From Thiohalomonas sp963783235 (lineage in GTDB: Bacteria; Pseudomonadota; Gammaproteobacteria; Thiohalomonadales; Thiohalomonadaceae), in contig CAWAMN010000001.1 in NCBI GenBank assembly GCA_963783235.1, positions 930,001-994,000 on the forward strand: DNA of 64,000 nt, in the 5' to 3' direction. Of the stretch, positions 25,334 through 33,622 are shown piece after piece (position 1 is the first letter of the stretch; the number at the start of each line of letters is the position of its first letter). The notes under the pieces are model-generated. The model was not told the DNA's origin. It was given only the letters and a program-made list of their open reading frames with translations, and did not search any database. A program made the position numbers and the translations under genes.

Positions 25334-28012
25334 TTAGAGTCCCCGGTAGACGCTCTTGATCTTGGGATCTTCTTCACTGGTAGTCACCTCAAAACCGAGG
25401 GATCGCACCAGTGCAATCATCTCGTGGTTATCGGCAAGGACCTCGCCCTCCATTCGCCTGAGACCACGCTCTCGTGCCGCCTCCATAAGTTGCGCCATAA
25501 GCCGGTGCCCCACGCCGCGATGCTGCCACTCATCGGCCACCACGATGGCGAACTCGCAACTGATACCGTCCGGATTGGTGATATAGCGACAGACGCCCAG
25601 TTCCCGGTCACCTTTTTTCTCCTCCAGCACCGCGATGAGCGCCATCTCCCGGTCGTAATCGATCTGCGTGAAGCGAGCCAGCATCGAGGGGGTGAGTTCC
25701 TTGAGCGTCTGCATAAAACGGAAATATTTGGCCCGCTCGGAGAGATTACGGACGAACTCCTGCTCGATATAGGCATCCTCGGGACGAATAGGCCGAATCA
25801 CCACATCGATGCCGTCCGGCGTCTGCCAGTTTTTGATCAGGTGTACCGGATACGGATAGATGGCCATATGACCGTAGGGTCCCTGTCCGACCGCCGGATA
25901 ATCCACCACCACCCGGGCATCGACGGCGGTGGCGCCGTTTTCGTCGACAATCAGCGGATTGATATCGAGCTCCCGGATCCAGGGCAACTCGCAGGCCATT
26001 TCCGAGATGCGCATGAGCACGTTCTCCAGCGCCTCCATGTCAGCCGGGGGCATATGCCGAAACGCCCCCAGGCTTCTCGACACGCGGGTGCGGCGAATGA
26101 GATCCTCGACAAGGAAATGGTTTAGGGGCGGCAGACTGACGGCCCGGTCCGCCATCACCTCCACCGCAGTCCCTCCCGAACCGAAGGTGACCACCGGTCC
26201 GAAGAGCGGATCGGTAATCAGCCCCACCAGAAGTTCGCGGCCGTTGGGCCGCATCTCCATCGGCTCGATGGTCACCCCGTCGATGCGCGCCTCGGGACGC
26301 CGTCGGCTCACTTCGCTGACGATGTCGTTGTAGGCTGAGCGAACCCCCTGAGCGTTGCTGATGCCGAGCCGCACCCCGCCGGCATCGCTCTTGTGGGTGA
26401 TGTCGCGCGAGTTGATTTTGAGCGCGACCGGGAAACCCATCGACTCTGCTTGCACCAGCGCCTCGCTCGGCGACCGCACCACCACCGCCTGGCCGGTCTG
26501 AATGTGGAACGCCCCCAGAACCGCCTTCGACTCCGCTTCGCTCAGCACATTGCGCCCGTCGGCCAAGGCGCTTTCGATGATCAGACGAGCGCCCTCCACG
26601 TCCGGCTGTCGGCGCCGCCCCACCGGGCCCGGGGTCTGTAGCAGCAGCTGTTGGTTGCGGTAATAGGCGGTCAGGTAGGAAAACGCCTCCACCGCCGCCT
26701 CGGGGGTGTGAAAACTGGGCAGTCCCGAGCGTCGCATCCGTTCACGGGATTCGGCGACCTGTATCTCGCCCATCCAGCAGGTCAGAACCGGTTTCTTCGC
26801 CTTTTTAGCGACTTTCGCAACGCCTTCGGCGACCTCCATGGGGCGGGTCATCGCCTGGGGAGTCAGAATCACCAGAACGCCGTCGATACCCCGGTCGGAG
26901 AGACAAATCTCCAAGGCCTTTACATACCTTTCCGCTGTCGCGTCCCCGATCACGTCCACCGGGTTACCGTGGGACCAGGTGGCCGGCAATACCTTATTCA
27001 GTGCATCGAGGCTCTCTTCGGAGAGTTCGGCCATGGGAATGCCGAGGTCTTCCGCCCGGTCCGTGGCCATTACCCCCGGGCCTCCGCCGTTGGTCACCAC
27101 GGCCAGCCTTTCCCCCTCCGCCCGGTAGCGTGAGGTCAGGGTCTGTGCCGCGGCAAACAGGTGACCGATACGCACGCCGCGAACCACCCCGGCACGGCGC
27201 AGGGCGGCATCGAACACATCATCCGAACCCACCAGGGCCCCGGTATGCGATTCGGCGGCTTTGGAACCGGCCGCGTGTCGCCCCACCTTCAGCGCAATGA
27301 CCGGCTTGACGCGGGCTGCCGCCCGAAGGCCGCTCACAAAGGAGCGGGAGTTATGAACCCCCTCGATATAGAGCAGAATACTGTTGGTCCTGGGATCCGC
27401 GACCAGGTAATCCAGCACTTCACCAAAGTCGAGATCGGCGGAGATCCCGGTGGAGACGACCGTCGAAAACCCCACATCATTGGCGGCCGCCCAGTCGAGA
27501 ATCGCCGTACACAGGGCACCCGACTGCGAAACCAGCCCGAGACGACCCTCCTGCGCACCGCCGTTGTTGAAAGTGGCATTAAGGCCCAAACCGGGTCGCA
27601 TCAATCCCAGGCAGTTCGGGCCCAGAAAGCGGATGTTGTAGCGGCGCGCATTTTCCAGTACCGCCTGCTCGATCTTGCGGCCCTGCGGTCCCACTTCACG
27701 AAATCCCGCAGAGAGGATGACGGCGGCGCGGACCCCGTGGATGCCGCACGCTTCAATGATGCCGGGCACGGTCGAGGCCGGCGTGGCAATGACGGCCAGA
27801 TCCACGGAATGGCCCACGTCATCGATGGTGGCATAGGCCTTCTCCCCCTGGACCTCATCGTGTTTCGGATTGATGGGGAAAACCGGCCCTTTGAACCCAC
27901 TCTCGCGCATGTTCCTGAATACCAGGGCGCCCACCGATTCGGGCCGGTCACTGGCCCCGAAAACCGCCACCGACTCGGGTTCGAACAGCTTTTTGAGATA
28001 ATGCTGCGCCAT
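25334..28012 (-). CDS. Pat-like protein lysine acetyltransferase (acyl-CoA synthetase NDP-forming + GNAT)
   Basis: An 892-aa fusion of the YfiQ/Pat type. Residues 1-680 form the NDP-forming acyl-CoA synthetase module: a CoA-binding domain (FEPESVAVFGASDRPESVG), a succinyl-CoA ligase-like core (FLGPNCLGLMRPG, VSQSGALCTAILDWA) and an ATP-grasp part (GFPVALKINSRDITHKSDAGGV). The C-terminal GNAT domain (about 730-890) has IVVADEWQHRGVGHRLMAQLMEAA. In E. coli and Salmonella such proteins acetylate acetyl-CoA synthetase and other targets. The start is ATG at 28012; the frame open to 28315 only runs through a MITE. An HDAC-like gene lies divergently across that element. Confidence 0.85.
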   Translation of the reverse strand: MAQHYLKKLFEPESVAVFGASDRPESVGALVFRNMRESGFKGPVFPINPKHDEVQGEKAYATIDDVGHSVDLAVIATPASTVPGIIEACGIHGVRAAVILSAGFREVGPQGRKIEQAVLENARRYNIRFLGPNCLGLMRPGLGLNATFNNGGAQEGRLGLVSQSGALCTAILDWAAANDVGFSTVVSTGISADLDFGEVLDYLVADPRTNSILLYIEGVHNSRSFVSGLRAAARVKPVIALKVGRHAAGSKAAESHTGALVGSDDVFDAALRRAGVVRGVRIGHLFAAAQTLTSRYRAEGERLAVVTNGGGPGVMATDRAEDLGIPMAELSEESLDALNKVLPATWSHGNPVDVIGDATAERYVKALEICLSDRGIDGVLVILTPQAMTRPMEVAEGVAKVAKKAKKPVLTCWMGEIQVAESRERMRRSGLPSFHTPEAAVEAFSYLTAYYRNQQLLLQTPGPVGRRRQPDVEGARLIIESALADGRNVLSEAESKAVLGAFHIQTGQAVVVRSPSEALVQAESMGFPVALKINSRDITHKSDAGGVRLGISNAQGVRSAYNDIVSEVSRRRPEARIDGVTIEPMEMRPNGRELLVGLITDPLFGPVVTFGSGGTAVEVMADRAVSLPPLNHFLVEDLIRRTRVSRSLGAFRHMPPADMEALENVLMRISEMACELPWIRELDINPLIVDENGATAVDARVVVDYPAVGQGPYGHMAIYPYPVHLIKNWQTPDGIDVVIRPIRPEDAYIEQEFVRNLSERAKYFRFMQTLKELTPSMLARFTQIDYDREMALIAVLEEKKGDRELGVCRYITNPDGISCEFAIVVADEWQHRGVGHRLMAQLMEAARERGLRRMEGEVLADNHEMIALVRSLGFEVTTSEEDPKIKSVYRGL

Positions 28013-28066
28013 GTGTGATTCCCTTCTTATAGTTGCTGGAAGCCTAGCAGAGTGCGTTCCCGGGCT

Positions 28067-28332
28067 AGTGTACTGTTGCATGCTTGGCGGTGCTTTCAGC
28101 GAGCCGCTGGCCGGCCAGATGCAAGGCGCGTTTCGCAGGGAATGGCGCGTCCTTTCCAAGAAACGCAACGCCGCAGATGGCCGGCCAGCGGCTCGCCCGG
28201 AGGGAGCCCCCCAAAAACGCCATGACTGCGTTGCAGCGCTTGACAAGGGAATAACCATTGCCTGCGCGCTGCGCCTTGTCCTGACATTCTTGGGGGGCTC
28301 TGAAAGTATCGCCAAGCATGCAACAGTACACT
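28067..28332 (+). mobile_element. 266-bp MITE-like element, copy 1
   Basis: Terminal inverted repeats begin AGTGTACTGTTGCATGCTTG and are perfect for 23 bp. The flanks ggct and agcc extend the symmetry to 28063-28336. Inside are two large stems: GAGCCGCTGGCCGGCCA facing TGGCCGGCCAGCGGCTC, and GAGCCCCCCAA facing TTGGGGGGCTC. The element has no credible gene. Copy 2 has the same length and lies 4.4 kb away in inverted orientation. It sits in the divergent promoter region of the Pat-like and HDAC-like genes, so it may affect their expression. Confidence 0.85.
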
Positions 28333-28404
28333 AGCCAGTCGAACCACCCCGGATTACCCTTTTCAGAGAACCCTCGAAGCCCGACAACGCACGAGGACCG
28401 CCCC

Positions 28405-29337
28405 ATGGCCACCGCCTACATCACACACCCCGATTGTCTACTGCACAACATGGGCGATATCCACCCCGAAGCTCCGATCCGCCTGCAGGCCATTCAGGAC
28501 CACCTGATCGCCACCGGCCTCATGGATTTCCTGCGTCAGGTCGAGGCGCCGAATGTCACACGCGAACAGCTTGAGAGGGTTCATCTTGCCTCCTACATCG
28601 ATGAGCTGGAGGCGATTCGCCCTAATGGCGCCCTGGTGCAGATCGATCCGGACACCGCCATGAACGATTACACGCTGGCAGCCGCCCGGCGCGCCGCCGG
28701 GGCCGTGGTCAAGGCCACGGAGATTATCGTCGCCGGCGAGGTGGAAAACGCCTTCTGCGCCGTGCGGCCACCGGGCCACCATGCCGAGCCGGGCCGGGCG
28801 ATGGGCTTCTGCTTTTTCAACAACCTGGCTGTGGGGGTGGCCCATGCCACGGAGAAACTGGGGCTGAAACGGGTCGCCATCGTCGATTTCGATGTCCACC
28901 ACGGCAACGGCACCGAACTGATGTTCCGCGACGACCCGCGGGTGTTAATGGTGTCGGCGTACCAGCACCCCTTTTACCCCTGGACCGAGGTTGCGGTCGA
29001 ACAACCGAACATGGTCCATGTCCCGCTGGCGGCGGGCAGTAACAGTGCCGCCTTCCGTGAAGGCATCGAGACCAAATGGCTGCCGATCCTTGAGGAGTTC
29101 GCGCCGCAAATGATCTTCATATCCGCCGGGTTCGACAGCCATATCGAGGATGATCTTGGACAGCTGAAGCTGACCGACGCCGACTTCGGCTGGGTCACCG
29201 AAAGGACGATGGATGTGGCACGCCGCCATGCCGGCGGCCGCGTGGTTTCCGTACTGGAGGGCGGCTATGTGCTGGATGCACTGAGCCGAAGCGTGGGGCT
29301 TCACATCAGAGCCCTGATGGGGATTAACGACTACTGA
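28405..29337 (+). CDS. Histone deacetylase-like amidohydrolase
   Basis: A 310-aa zinc-dependent deacetylase of the HDAC/acetoin-utilisation superfamily. Motifs: CAVRPPGHHAEPGRAMGFCFFNN with the His pair, VAIVDFDVHHGNGTELMF with the zinc ligands Asp and His, IFISAGFDSHIEDDLG with the other zinc Asp, and VLEGGYVLDAL. ATG at 28405 follows GAGGA; the open frame from 28318 is MITE sequence. Bacterial relatives act on acetyl-lysine or acetylpolyamines. Its position divergent to a Pat-type acetyltransferase suggests a modifying and reversing pair. Confidence 0.85.
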   Translation: MATAYITHPDCLLHNMGDIHPEAPIRLQAIQDHLIATGLMDFLRQVEAPNVTREQLERVHLASYIDELEAIRPNGALVQIDPDTAMNDYTLAAARRAAGAVVKATEIIVAGEVENAFCAVRPPGHHAEPGRAMGFCFFNNLAVGVAHATEKLGLKRVAIVDFDVHHGNGTELMFRDDPRVLMVSAYQHPFYPWTEVAVEQPNMVHVPLAAGSNSAAFREGIETKWLPILEEFAPQMIFISAGFDSHIEDDLGQLKLTDADFGWVTERTMDVARRHAGGRVVSVLEGGYVLDALSRSVGLHIRALMGINDY

Positions 29338-29537
29338 TTGCCCTCGGAGATGACCCGGGCAAACCACAAAGCTATTCCGTGATTTCTTTGACTTGGCTGA
29401 CGAAAAGTTCGTCCTGGATCTCCAGGCGCCCATTCCCGGCGCGGACGGCGACATCAAAGCGCGTATTGTGAAAGGCCAGCAGTTGACGCTCGACGCTGTC
29501 CCAATGCACAAAACGCTGGCCCCATATCGGCTTCACC

Positions 29538-30218
29538 CTACTGGCGTTCGAAAAAGCGCCGTAGCTCTTCGGCATCCCGGAGGCAAATTGTCTGTCCTTC
29601 GACCTTTATCAGCCCGTCACGATTCAAACGGCTGAAGATCCGCGACAGCGTCTCCGGTTGAATCGACAGTCGAGAGGCGAGCAGGTGTTTCGGTGAACCG
29701 AGCAAGATACGATCGCCGTCGCGGGGCTGGTCGAGTAGGTAGCCGATGACCCGGGCCGTGGCGTTATGCAGGGTCAGGCGGTCGATTTCGTTGATTTGAC
29801 TGTGCAGGCGCATGGAAAGGTCGGCCAGAAGCCGAAAACAGCTGTCCGGTGATGTCCGCAACAGGTTCAGAAAGCGCCGGTTCTCAAACCCCACCACCTC
29901 GCTCGGCTCGATCGCCTCGGCGTTGACCGGATACTCCTGCCGTTCCATGAAGGCTATCGCCTCACCGAACACCTGCCCGGCTCGAATCAGCTCCACCACC
30001 TTCTCCTCGCCGTCCGCCGAGAGCCGCGTCAATTTGATGAGACCGCGGCGAAGCCAGAAGAAGCGCTCCGACGGGTCGCCATGGGAAAACAGTGTCTCGC
30101 CGTGCTGCAGTTCCTGATCGGTGGCGTGTTCCAGTAGTGTTTCGGTCTGCTCTTCAGTCAAACCGTTGAACAGGTAAACACCCTTCAATTCTTCGAAAAT
30201 CCCGACAGTATTGTGCAT
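29538..30218 (-). CDS. Crp/Fnr-family transcription regulator (DNR-like)
   Basis: A 226-aa regulator with a cyclic-nucleotide-binding fold (LFNGLTEEQTETLLEHA, FSHGDPSERFFWLRRGLIKL, AGQVFGEAIAFM) and a Crp-type helix-turn-helix (SPKHLLASRLSIQPETLSRIFSRL). The cysteines that hold the FNR iron-sulfur cluster are absent, so it is not an oxygen sensor of that type; DNR-like haem or NO sensing is possible. It follows egtD by 36 nt and is probably co-transcribed with the ergothioneine genes. Confidence 0.8.
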   Translation of the reverse strand: MHNTVGIFEELKGVYLFNGLTEEQTETLLEHATDQELQHGETLFSHGDPSERFFWLRRGLIKLTRLSADGEEKVVELIRAGQVFGEAIAFMERQEYPVNAEAIEPSEVVGFENRRFLNLLRTSPDSCFRLLADLSMRLHSQINEIDRLTLHNATARVIGYLLDQPRDGDRILLGSPKHLLASRLSIQPETLSRIFSRLNRDGLIKVEGQTICLRDAEELRRFFERQ

Positions 30219-30254
30219 CGTTCCCCACGTCTTCGGCCTCGACCGCCGCCAACA

Positions 30255-31244
30255 TTAACCCGCCGGCCCGGTAGCTGCAATCCGTGGAGTGAGATAGTGC
30301 ACACTAAAGAGGTGTTCAGGATCGGTCCAGAGACCGCTCGGCACGAGATTAGCGCTTGCGGCGAGGCGGTGGAACTCCTCGATGGTGTACTTGTAGGAAT
30401 TCTCGGTATGGATGGTCTCCCCGGGCAAAAACCGAAATCGAAGGCCGGCCACAGAAACCTCCTGCGCGACATCGCTGATCAGGTGCATTTCGACGCGCCC
30501 TTTGCTCGGGTCGTAAAACGCCCGGTGGCGGAATCGATTGAGGTCGAAGTCGCCGTCCAGTTCGCGATTGAGTCGGTCGAGGAGGTTCAGGTTGAATTCG
30601 GCCGTGACCCCGCGGGCGTCGTTATAGGCCGCGTGCAGCCGCTCCGGCTCCTTCTTCAGGTCGACGCCGATCAGCATACCGCCGTCGGGCCTCACGAAGC
30701 GGGCGGCTTCGGCGAGAAAGCGCCCGGCCTGGTGCGGCTCGAAATTACCGATGGTGGAGCCCGGAAAGAAGATCACCCGACGTCCCGGAGGCACAAAGTT
30801 CGCGAGCACCTCGAATTGCGAAAAATCGGCACAGGCGGAAGCCACCTCGAGCCGCGGGAAACGCACAGCCAGCCGCGCCGCGGCCTCACGCACGTGATCA
30901 CCACAGATATCCGTGGGCACATACGCTGCCGCAGGAAGATGGCACAGCAGCAGTTCCGCCTTGTGGCAGCTTCCCGCCCCCGGTTCGATGAGTATCCCTC
31001 CCTCACCGATAAGGTTCGCAATGCCTGTCGCGTTGTCACGCAGAATCGACGTTTCCGTACGGGTCGGATAGTACTCCGGCAGTTCGCAAATGGCATCGAA
31101 AAGAGCCGAGCCGCGGGCATCGTAAAGGAGCTTGGGCGATAGCATTTTCGGCCGCCGCGCCAGTCCGCCGACGACCTCTTCGCGCAGATGGAGAGGTTCA
31201 GGGCCGGCATCGAAAAAACGCGGATAGGAAATTGCGGTGTTCAT
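30255..31244 (-). CDS. egtD: L-histidine N-alpha-methyltransferase EgtD
   Basis: EgtD trimethylates histidine to hercynine with S-adenosylmethionine, the first step of ergothioneine synthesis. The 329-aa protein has the family start GLARRPKMLSPKLLYDARGSALFDAICELPEYYPTRTE, the SAM site LIEPGAGSCHKAELLL, PPGRRVIFFPGSTIGNFEP, and substrate residues near RVEMHLIS and IHTENSYKYTIEEF. It overlaps the egtB stop by 4 bp. The gene is complete. Confidence 0.93.
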   Translation of the reverse strand: MNTAISYPRFFDAGPEPLHLREEVVGGLARRPKMLSPKLLYDARGSALFDAICELPEYYPTRTETSILRDNATGIANLIGEGGILIEPGAGSCHKAELLLCHLPAAAYVPTDICGDHVREAAARLAVRFPRLEVASACADFSQFEVLANFVPPGRRVIFFPGSTIGNFEPHQAGRFLAEAARFVRPDGGMLIGVDLKKEPERLHAAYNDARGVTAEFNLNLLDRLNRELDGDFDLNRFRHRAFYDPSKGRVEMHLISDVAQEVSVAGLRFRFLPGETIHTENSYKYTIEEFHRLAASANLVPSGLWTDPEHLFSVHYLTPRIAATGPAG

Positions 31245-32527
31245 GCGTCCTCCGCCAGTCGGATCCCGAGGAATTGCCAGCGATCGTGGGGATAGAAGAA
31301 GTTTCGGTAAGTCGGCCGGAAATGCTCCTGAGGCGTCGCGCAGGAGCCTCCCCGCACGACCATCTGGTTACACATGAATTTGCCGTTGTACTCACCGAAA
31401 GCGCCCTCACCCCGGCGGTAACCCGGATAGGGGCTGTAGGCGCTGCGGGTCCACTCCCACACATCGCCGAAGAGCTGAAGCAGGCCGTCTTTGCCACGCT
31501 CCGCCGGCTCCGGGTGGAGCCTCCCGCGCTCCCGGAAGTTTCCTTCGGTTTTTCGGTCGGAGGCGGCGTGTTCCCACTCCTGTTCAGTCGGCAGCCGTTT
31601 CCCGGCCCACGCCGCATAGGCGTCGGCCTCGAAATAACTGACGTGCGACACCGGTTCGTTGGGATTCAGCGGACGCAACCCGGCGAGGGTATACTCAAGC
31701 CACTCCCCATCGATCCGCTGCCAGTGCAAAGGAGCGTTCCAGCCATGGGCCTGAACGGCGCTCCAGCCATCCGAGAGCCAGAGAGTCGGCTCGGAATAGC
31801 CCCCCTCCTCGACAAAGGCCAGGAACTCGCCGTTGGTAATTGGCCGGGATGCCAGGCGAAAATCCTCGAGCAGCACCCGATGTCGGGGCTTTTCATTGTC
31901 GTAGGCAAAGCCGCCGCCGGAATACCCAACGCGGGTCTCTCCTCCCTCGAATCCGATCCAGGACAGGGCCGGTGCCGACCGCCTGGAGGGCTCCGGCAGC
32001 GCCTCACTGTAGGCAGGGTGGAGAGGGTTAAGAGACAGGTTCTGCTTCACATCGGTCAGCAGAAGCTCCTGGTGCTGTTGCTCATGGTTCAATCCCAATT
32101 GCAGGCGCCAGGTGATTTCGGACCACTCGGAAGCCTTAGCCGACCCGAGAAGCGCGACGATAGCCTCGTCGACATAGGTGCGGTACGCGTAGACCTCTTC
32201 GACTGTCGGGCGCGATAAATCTCCGCGCCGAGGGCGCGGCCACTGAGCGCCGACGCTGTTATAGTAGGAGTTGAACAGGTATTCGAACAGTGGATGAAAC
32301 GGTCGGTAGTTCGTGCCGAAGGGCTTTAGCAGGAAGGTCTCAAAAAACCACGTAACGTGTGCAAGGTGCCATCTGGGCGGACTCGCCTCGGGAATGGTTT
32401 GTACGACATAATCTTCGGTGACCAGCGGTTGGCAGAGCTCCACCGTGCTCTGACGAACTCCGCGATAGTGTTCGACCAGCGACTCCCGCCCGTTGTCGGG
32501 CGCTCGCAATCCCTCCGATTGGGGCAT
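31241..32527 (-). CDS. egtB: Ergothioneine sulfoxide synthase EgtB
   Basis: EgtB is a non-haem iron enzyme that joins hercynine to a thiol donor (gamma-glutamylcysteine or cysteine). The N-terminal DinB-like part supplies the iron ligands (RWHLAHVTWFFETFLLKPF and LNHEQQHQELLLTDVKQNL). The C-terminal FGE-sulfatase domain includes VSYFEADAYAAWAGKRLPTEQEWEHA, LFGDVWEWTRSAYSPYPGYR and VVRGGSCATP. Length 428 aa is normal. No egtA, egtC or egtE is adjacent; most proteobacteria carry only egtB and egtD together. Confidence 0.93.
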   Translation of the reverse strand: MPQSEGLRAPDNGRESLVEHYRGVRQSTVELCQPLVTEDYVVQTIPEASPPRWHLAHVTWFFETFLLKPFGTNYRPFHPLFEYLFNSYYNSVGAQWPRPRRGDLSRPTVEEVYAYRTYVDEAIVALLGSAKASEWSEITWRLQLGLNHEQQHQELLLTDVKQNLSLNPLHPAYSEALPEPSRRSAPALSWIGFEGGETRVGYSGGGFAYDNEKPRHRVLLEDFRLASRPITNGEFLAFVEEGGYSEPTLWLSDGWSAVQAHGWNAPLHWQRIDGEWLEYTLAGLRPLNPNEPVSHVSYFEADAYAAWAGKRLPTEQEWEHAASDRKTEGNFRERGRLHPEPAERGKDGLLQLFGDVWEWTRSAYSPYPGYRRGEGAFGEYNGKFMCNQMVVRGGSCATPQEHFRPTYRNFFYPHDRWQFLGIRLAEDA

Positions 32528-32702
32528 TCTCCCTCCTCGCTACCGGGTCGGTTTCAGCAGCTTGATCCCTTCTCTGCCGGCCCGGCTCGGGTCAGGCTGA
32601 AAAAAGCTCTCCCCGAAAACCGAATGACCGGTCCAGTTTTTTGCGGTTGTATGGCCCGGCCATTGGAAAGCATGAGCCCGGAGCTTCTCGCCCCGACTTG
32701 CC

Positions 32703-32968
32703 AGTGTACTGTTGCATGCTTGGCGATACTTTCAGAGCCCCCCAAAAAAGTCAGGACAAGGCGCAGCGCGCAGGCAATGGTCATTCCCTTGTCAAGCGCT
32801 GCAACGCCGTCATGGCGTTTTTGGGGGCTCCCTTCGGGCGAGCCGCTGGTCGGCCACCTGCGGCGTTGCGCTTGCTTGAAAGGGACCCGCCATTCCTGCG
32901 CAAACGCGCCTTGCATCTGGCCGACCAGCGGCTCGCTGAATGCACCGCCGAGCATGCAACAGTACACT
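32703..32968 (-). mobile_element. 266-bp MITE-like element, copy 2 (inverted relative to copy 1)
   Basis: Its reverse complement aligns end to end with copy 1 without length change. The outer stem is altered in a paired way: the left arm has GCTGGTCGGCC where copy 1 has GCTGGCCGGCC, and the right arm has the matching GGCCGACCAGC. An inner stem keeps pairing through a G-T wobble. There is no clear target duplication (flanks ttgcc and agaat). The element lies between egtB and the small heat-shock gene. Confidence 0.85.
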
Positions 32969-33016
32969 AGAATCATAGTTAATAGTTGCGGGAACGGGAC
33001 GGGGAAGGAGCCCTTC

Positions 33017-33388
33017 ATGGCGAGGAAGATTGGGGGAAATGGCGATGGTGGCGACGTGGGCAGTGCATCGATCGCCTACCCGCCGCTGGATATCATCGAT
33101 CGGGGTGATTTTCTGATCGTGCGCGCCCTGGTCCCGGGACTACCCAAAGAGTGCCTGGATATCTCCGTCGAGGCATCGCACCTTTTCCTGCGTGGACGCC
33201 GCCCACTGGAAGAGGAAAATGGCGCCTACTTCCGTCACGAAAGAGCGCTGGGAAGCTTCGAGCGTACCGTTGCGCTTCCGGTGGCTGTGAACCCGGACCA
33301 GACCCATGCCCACCTGGAGAACGGGATTCTTGAACTGACTCTACCCAAGCTGGAGCCCATCCGGCCGCGTCGGGTTGAGGTGCATTGA
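33017..33388 (+). CDS. Small heat-shock protein (Hsp20/alpha-crystallin)
   Basis: A 123-aa holdase chaperone. The alpha-crystallin domain is visible as LDIIDRGDFLIVRALVPGL, LDISVEASHLFLRGRRP, FERTVALPVAVNPD and HLENGILELTLPKLEP. The N-terminal arm is short and glycine-rich. ATG at 33017 has a GGGGAAGGAG site. The long frame open from 32357 only reads through the MITE and is spurious. Confidence 0.85.
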   Translation: MARKIGGNGDGGDVGSASIAYPPLDIIDRGDFLIVRALVPGLPKECLDISVEASHLFLRGRRPLEEENGAYFRHERALGSFERTVALPVAVNPDQTHAHLENGILELTLPKLEPIRPRRVEVH

Positions 33389-33397
33389 TTAGTCTGG

Positions 33398-33622
33398 GTT
33401 AGCCACAGAGGGCACAGAGCTCACAGAGCTCACAGAGCTCACAGAGCTCACAGAGCTAAAAGATAAAACCACGGGGAGCACGGGGATTAATCCTTTAGAA
33501 CGGAGCCTCACTGCCGCAATCGGCTTTGAAATCCGGCACTGAGCCCTTTTCACAAATTGTTCTCTGTGCTCTCTGTGGCTTACAAGCGCAGTTATTCTTC
33601 CCCGTGTTCCCCGTGGTTAACC
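33398..33622. repeat. Compound CCACAGAG / CCACGGGG inverted repeat with a CACAGAGCT tandem array
   Basis: Left arm: ccacagagggcacagagct at 33402, then the 9-nt unit cacagagct repeated to about 33457, then accacggggagcacgggg (33469-33486). Right arm: ttctctgtgctctctgtgg (33560-33578) and ccccgtgttccccgtgg (33600-33616). The two arms enclose about 70 nt without a gene. The tandem array shows slippage or expansion of the unit; it is not a CRISPR array because there are no spacers. Confidence 0.75.

Noticed and set aside
28015..28320. Long open frames that run into the Pat-like gene and, at 32357-33016, into the heat-shock gene
   Set aside because: Both N-terminal extensions are translations of the two MITE copies and share their sequence; the real starts are at 28012 and 33017.
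29372..29575. 67-codon minus-strand frame after the Crp/Fnr gene
   Set aside because: It overlaps the regulator's 3' end by 38 nt, has no clear ribosome binding site and no recognisable family.
33401..33460. CACAGAGCT array as a CRISPR
   Set aside because: The units are 9 nt and contiguous, with no spacers.
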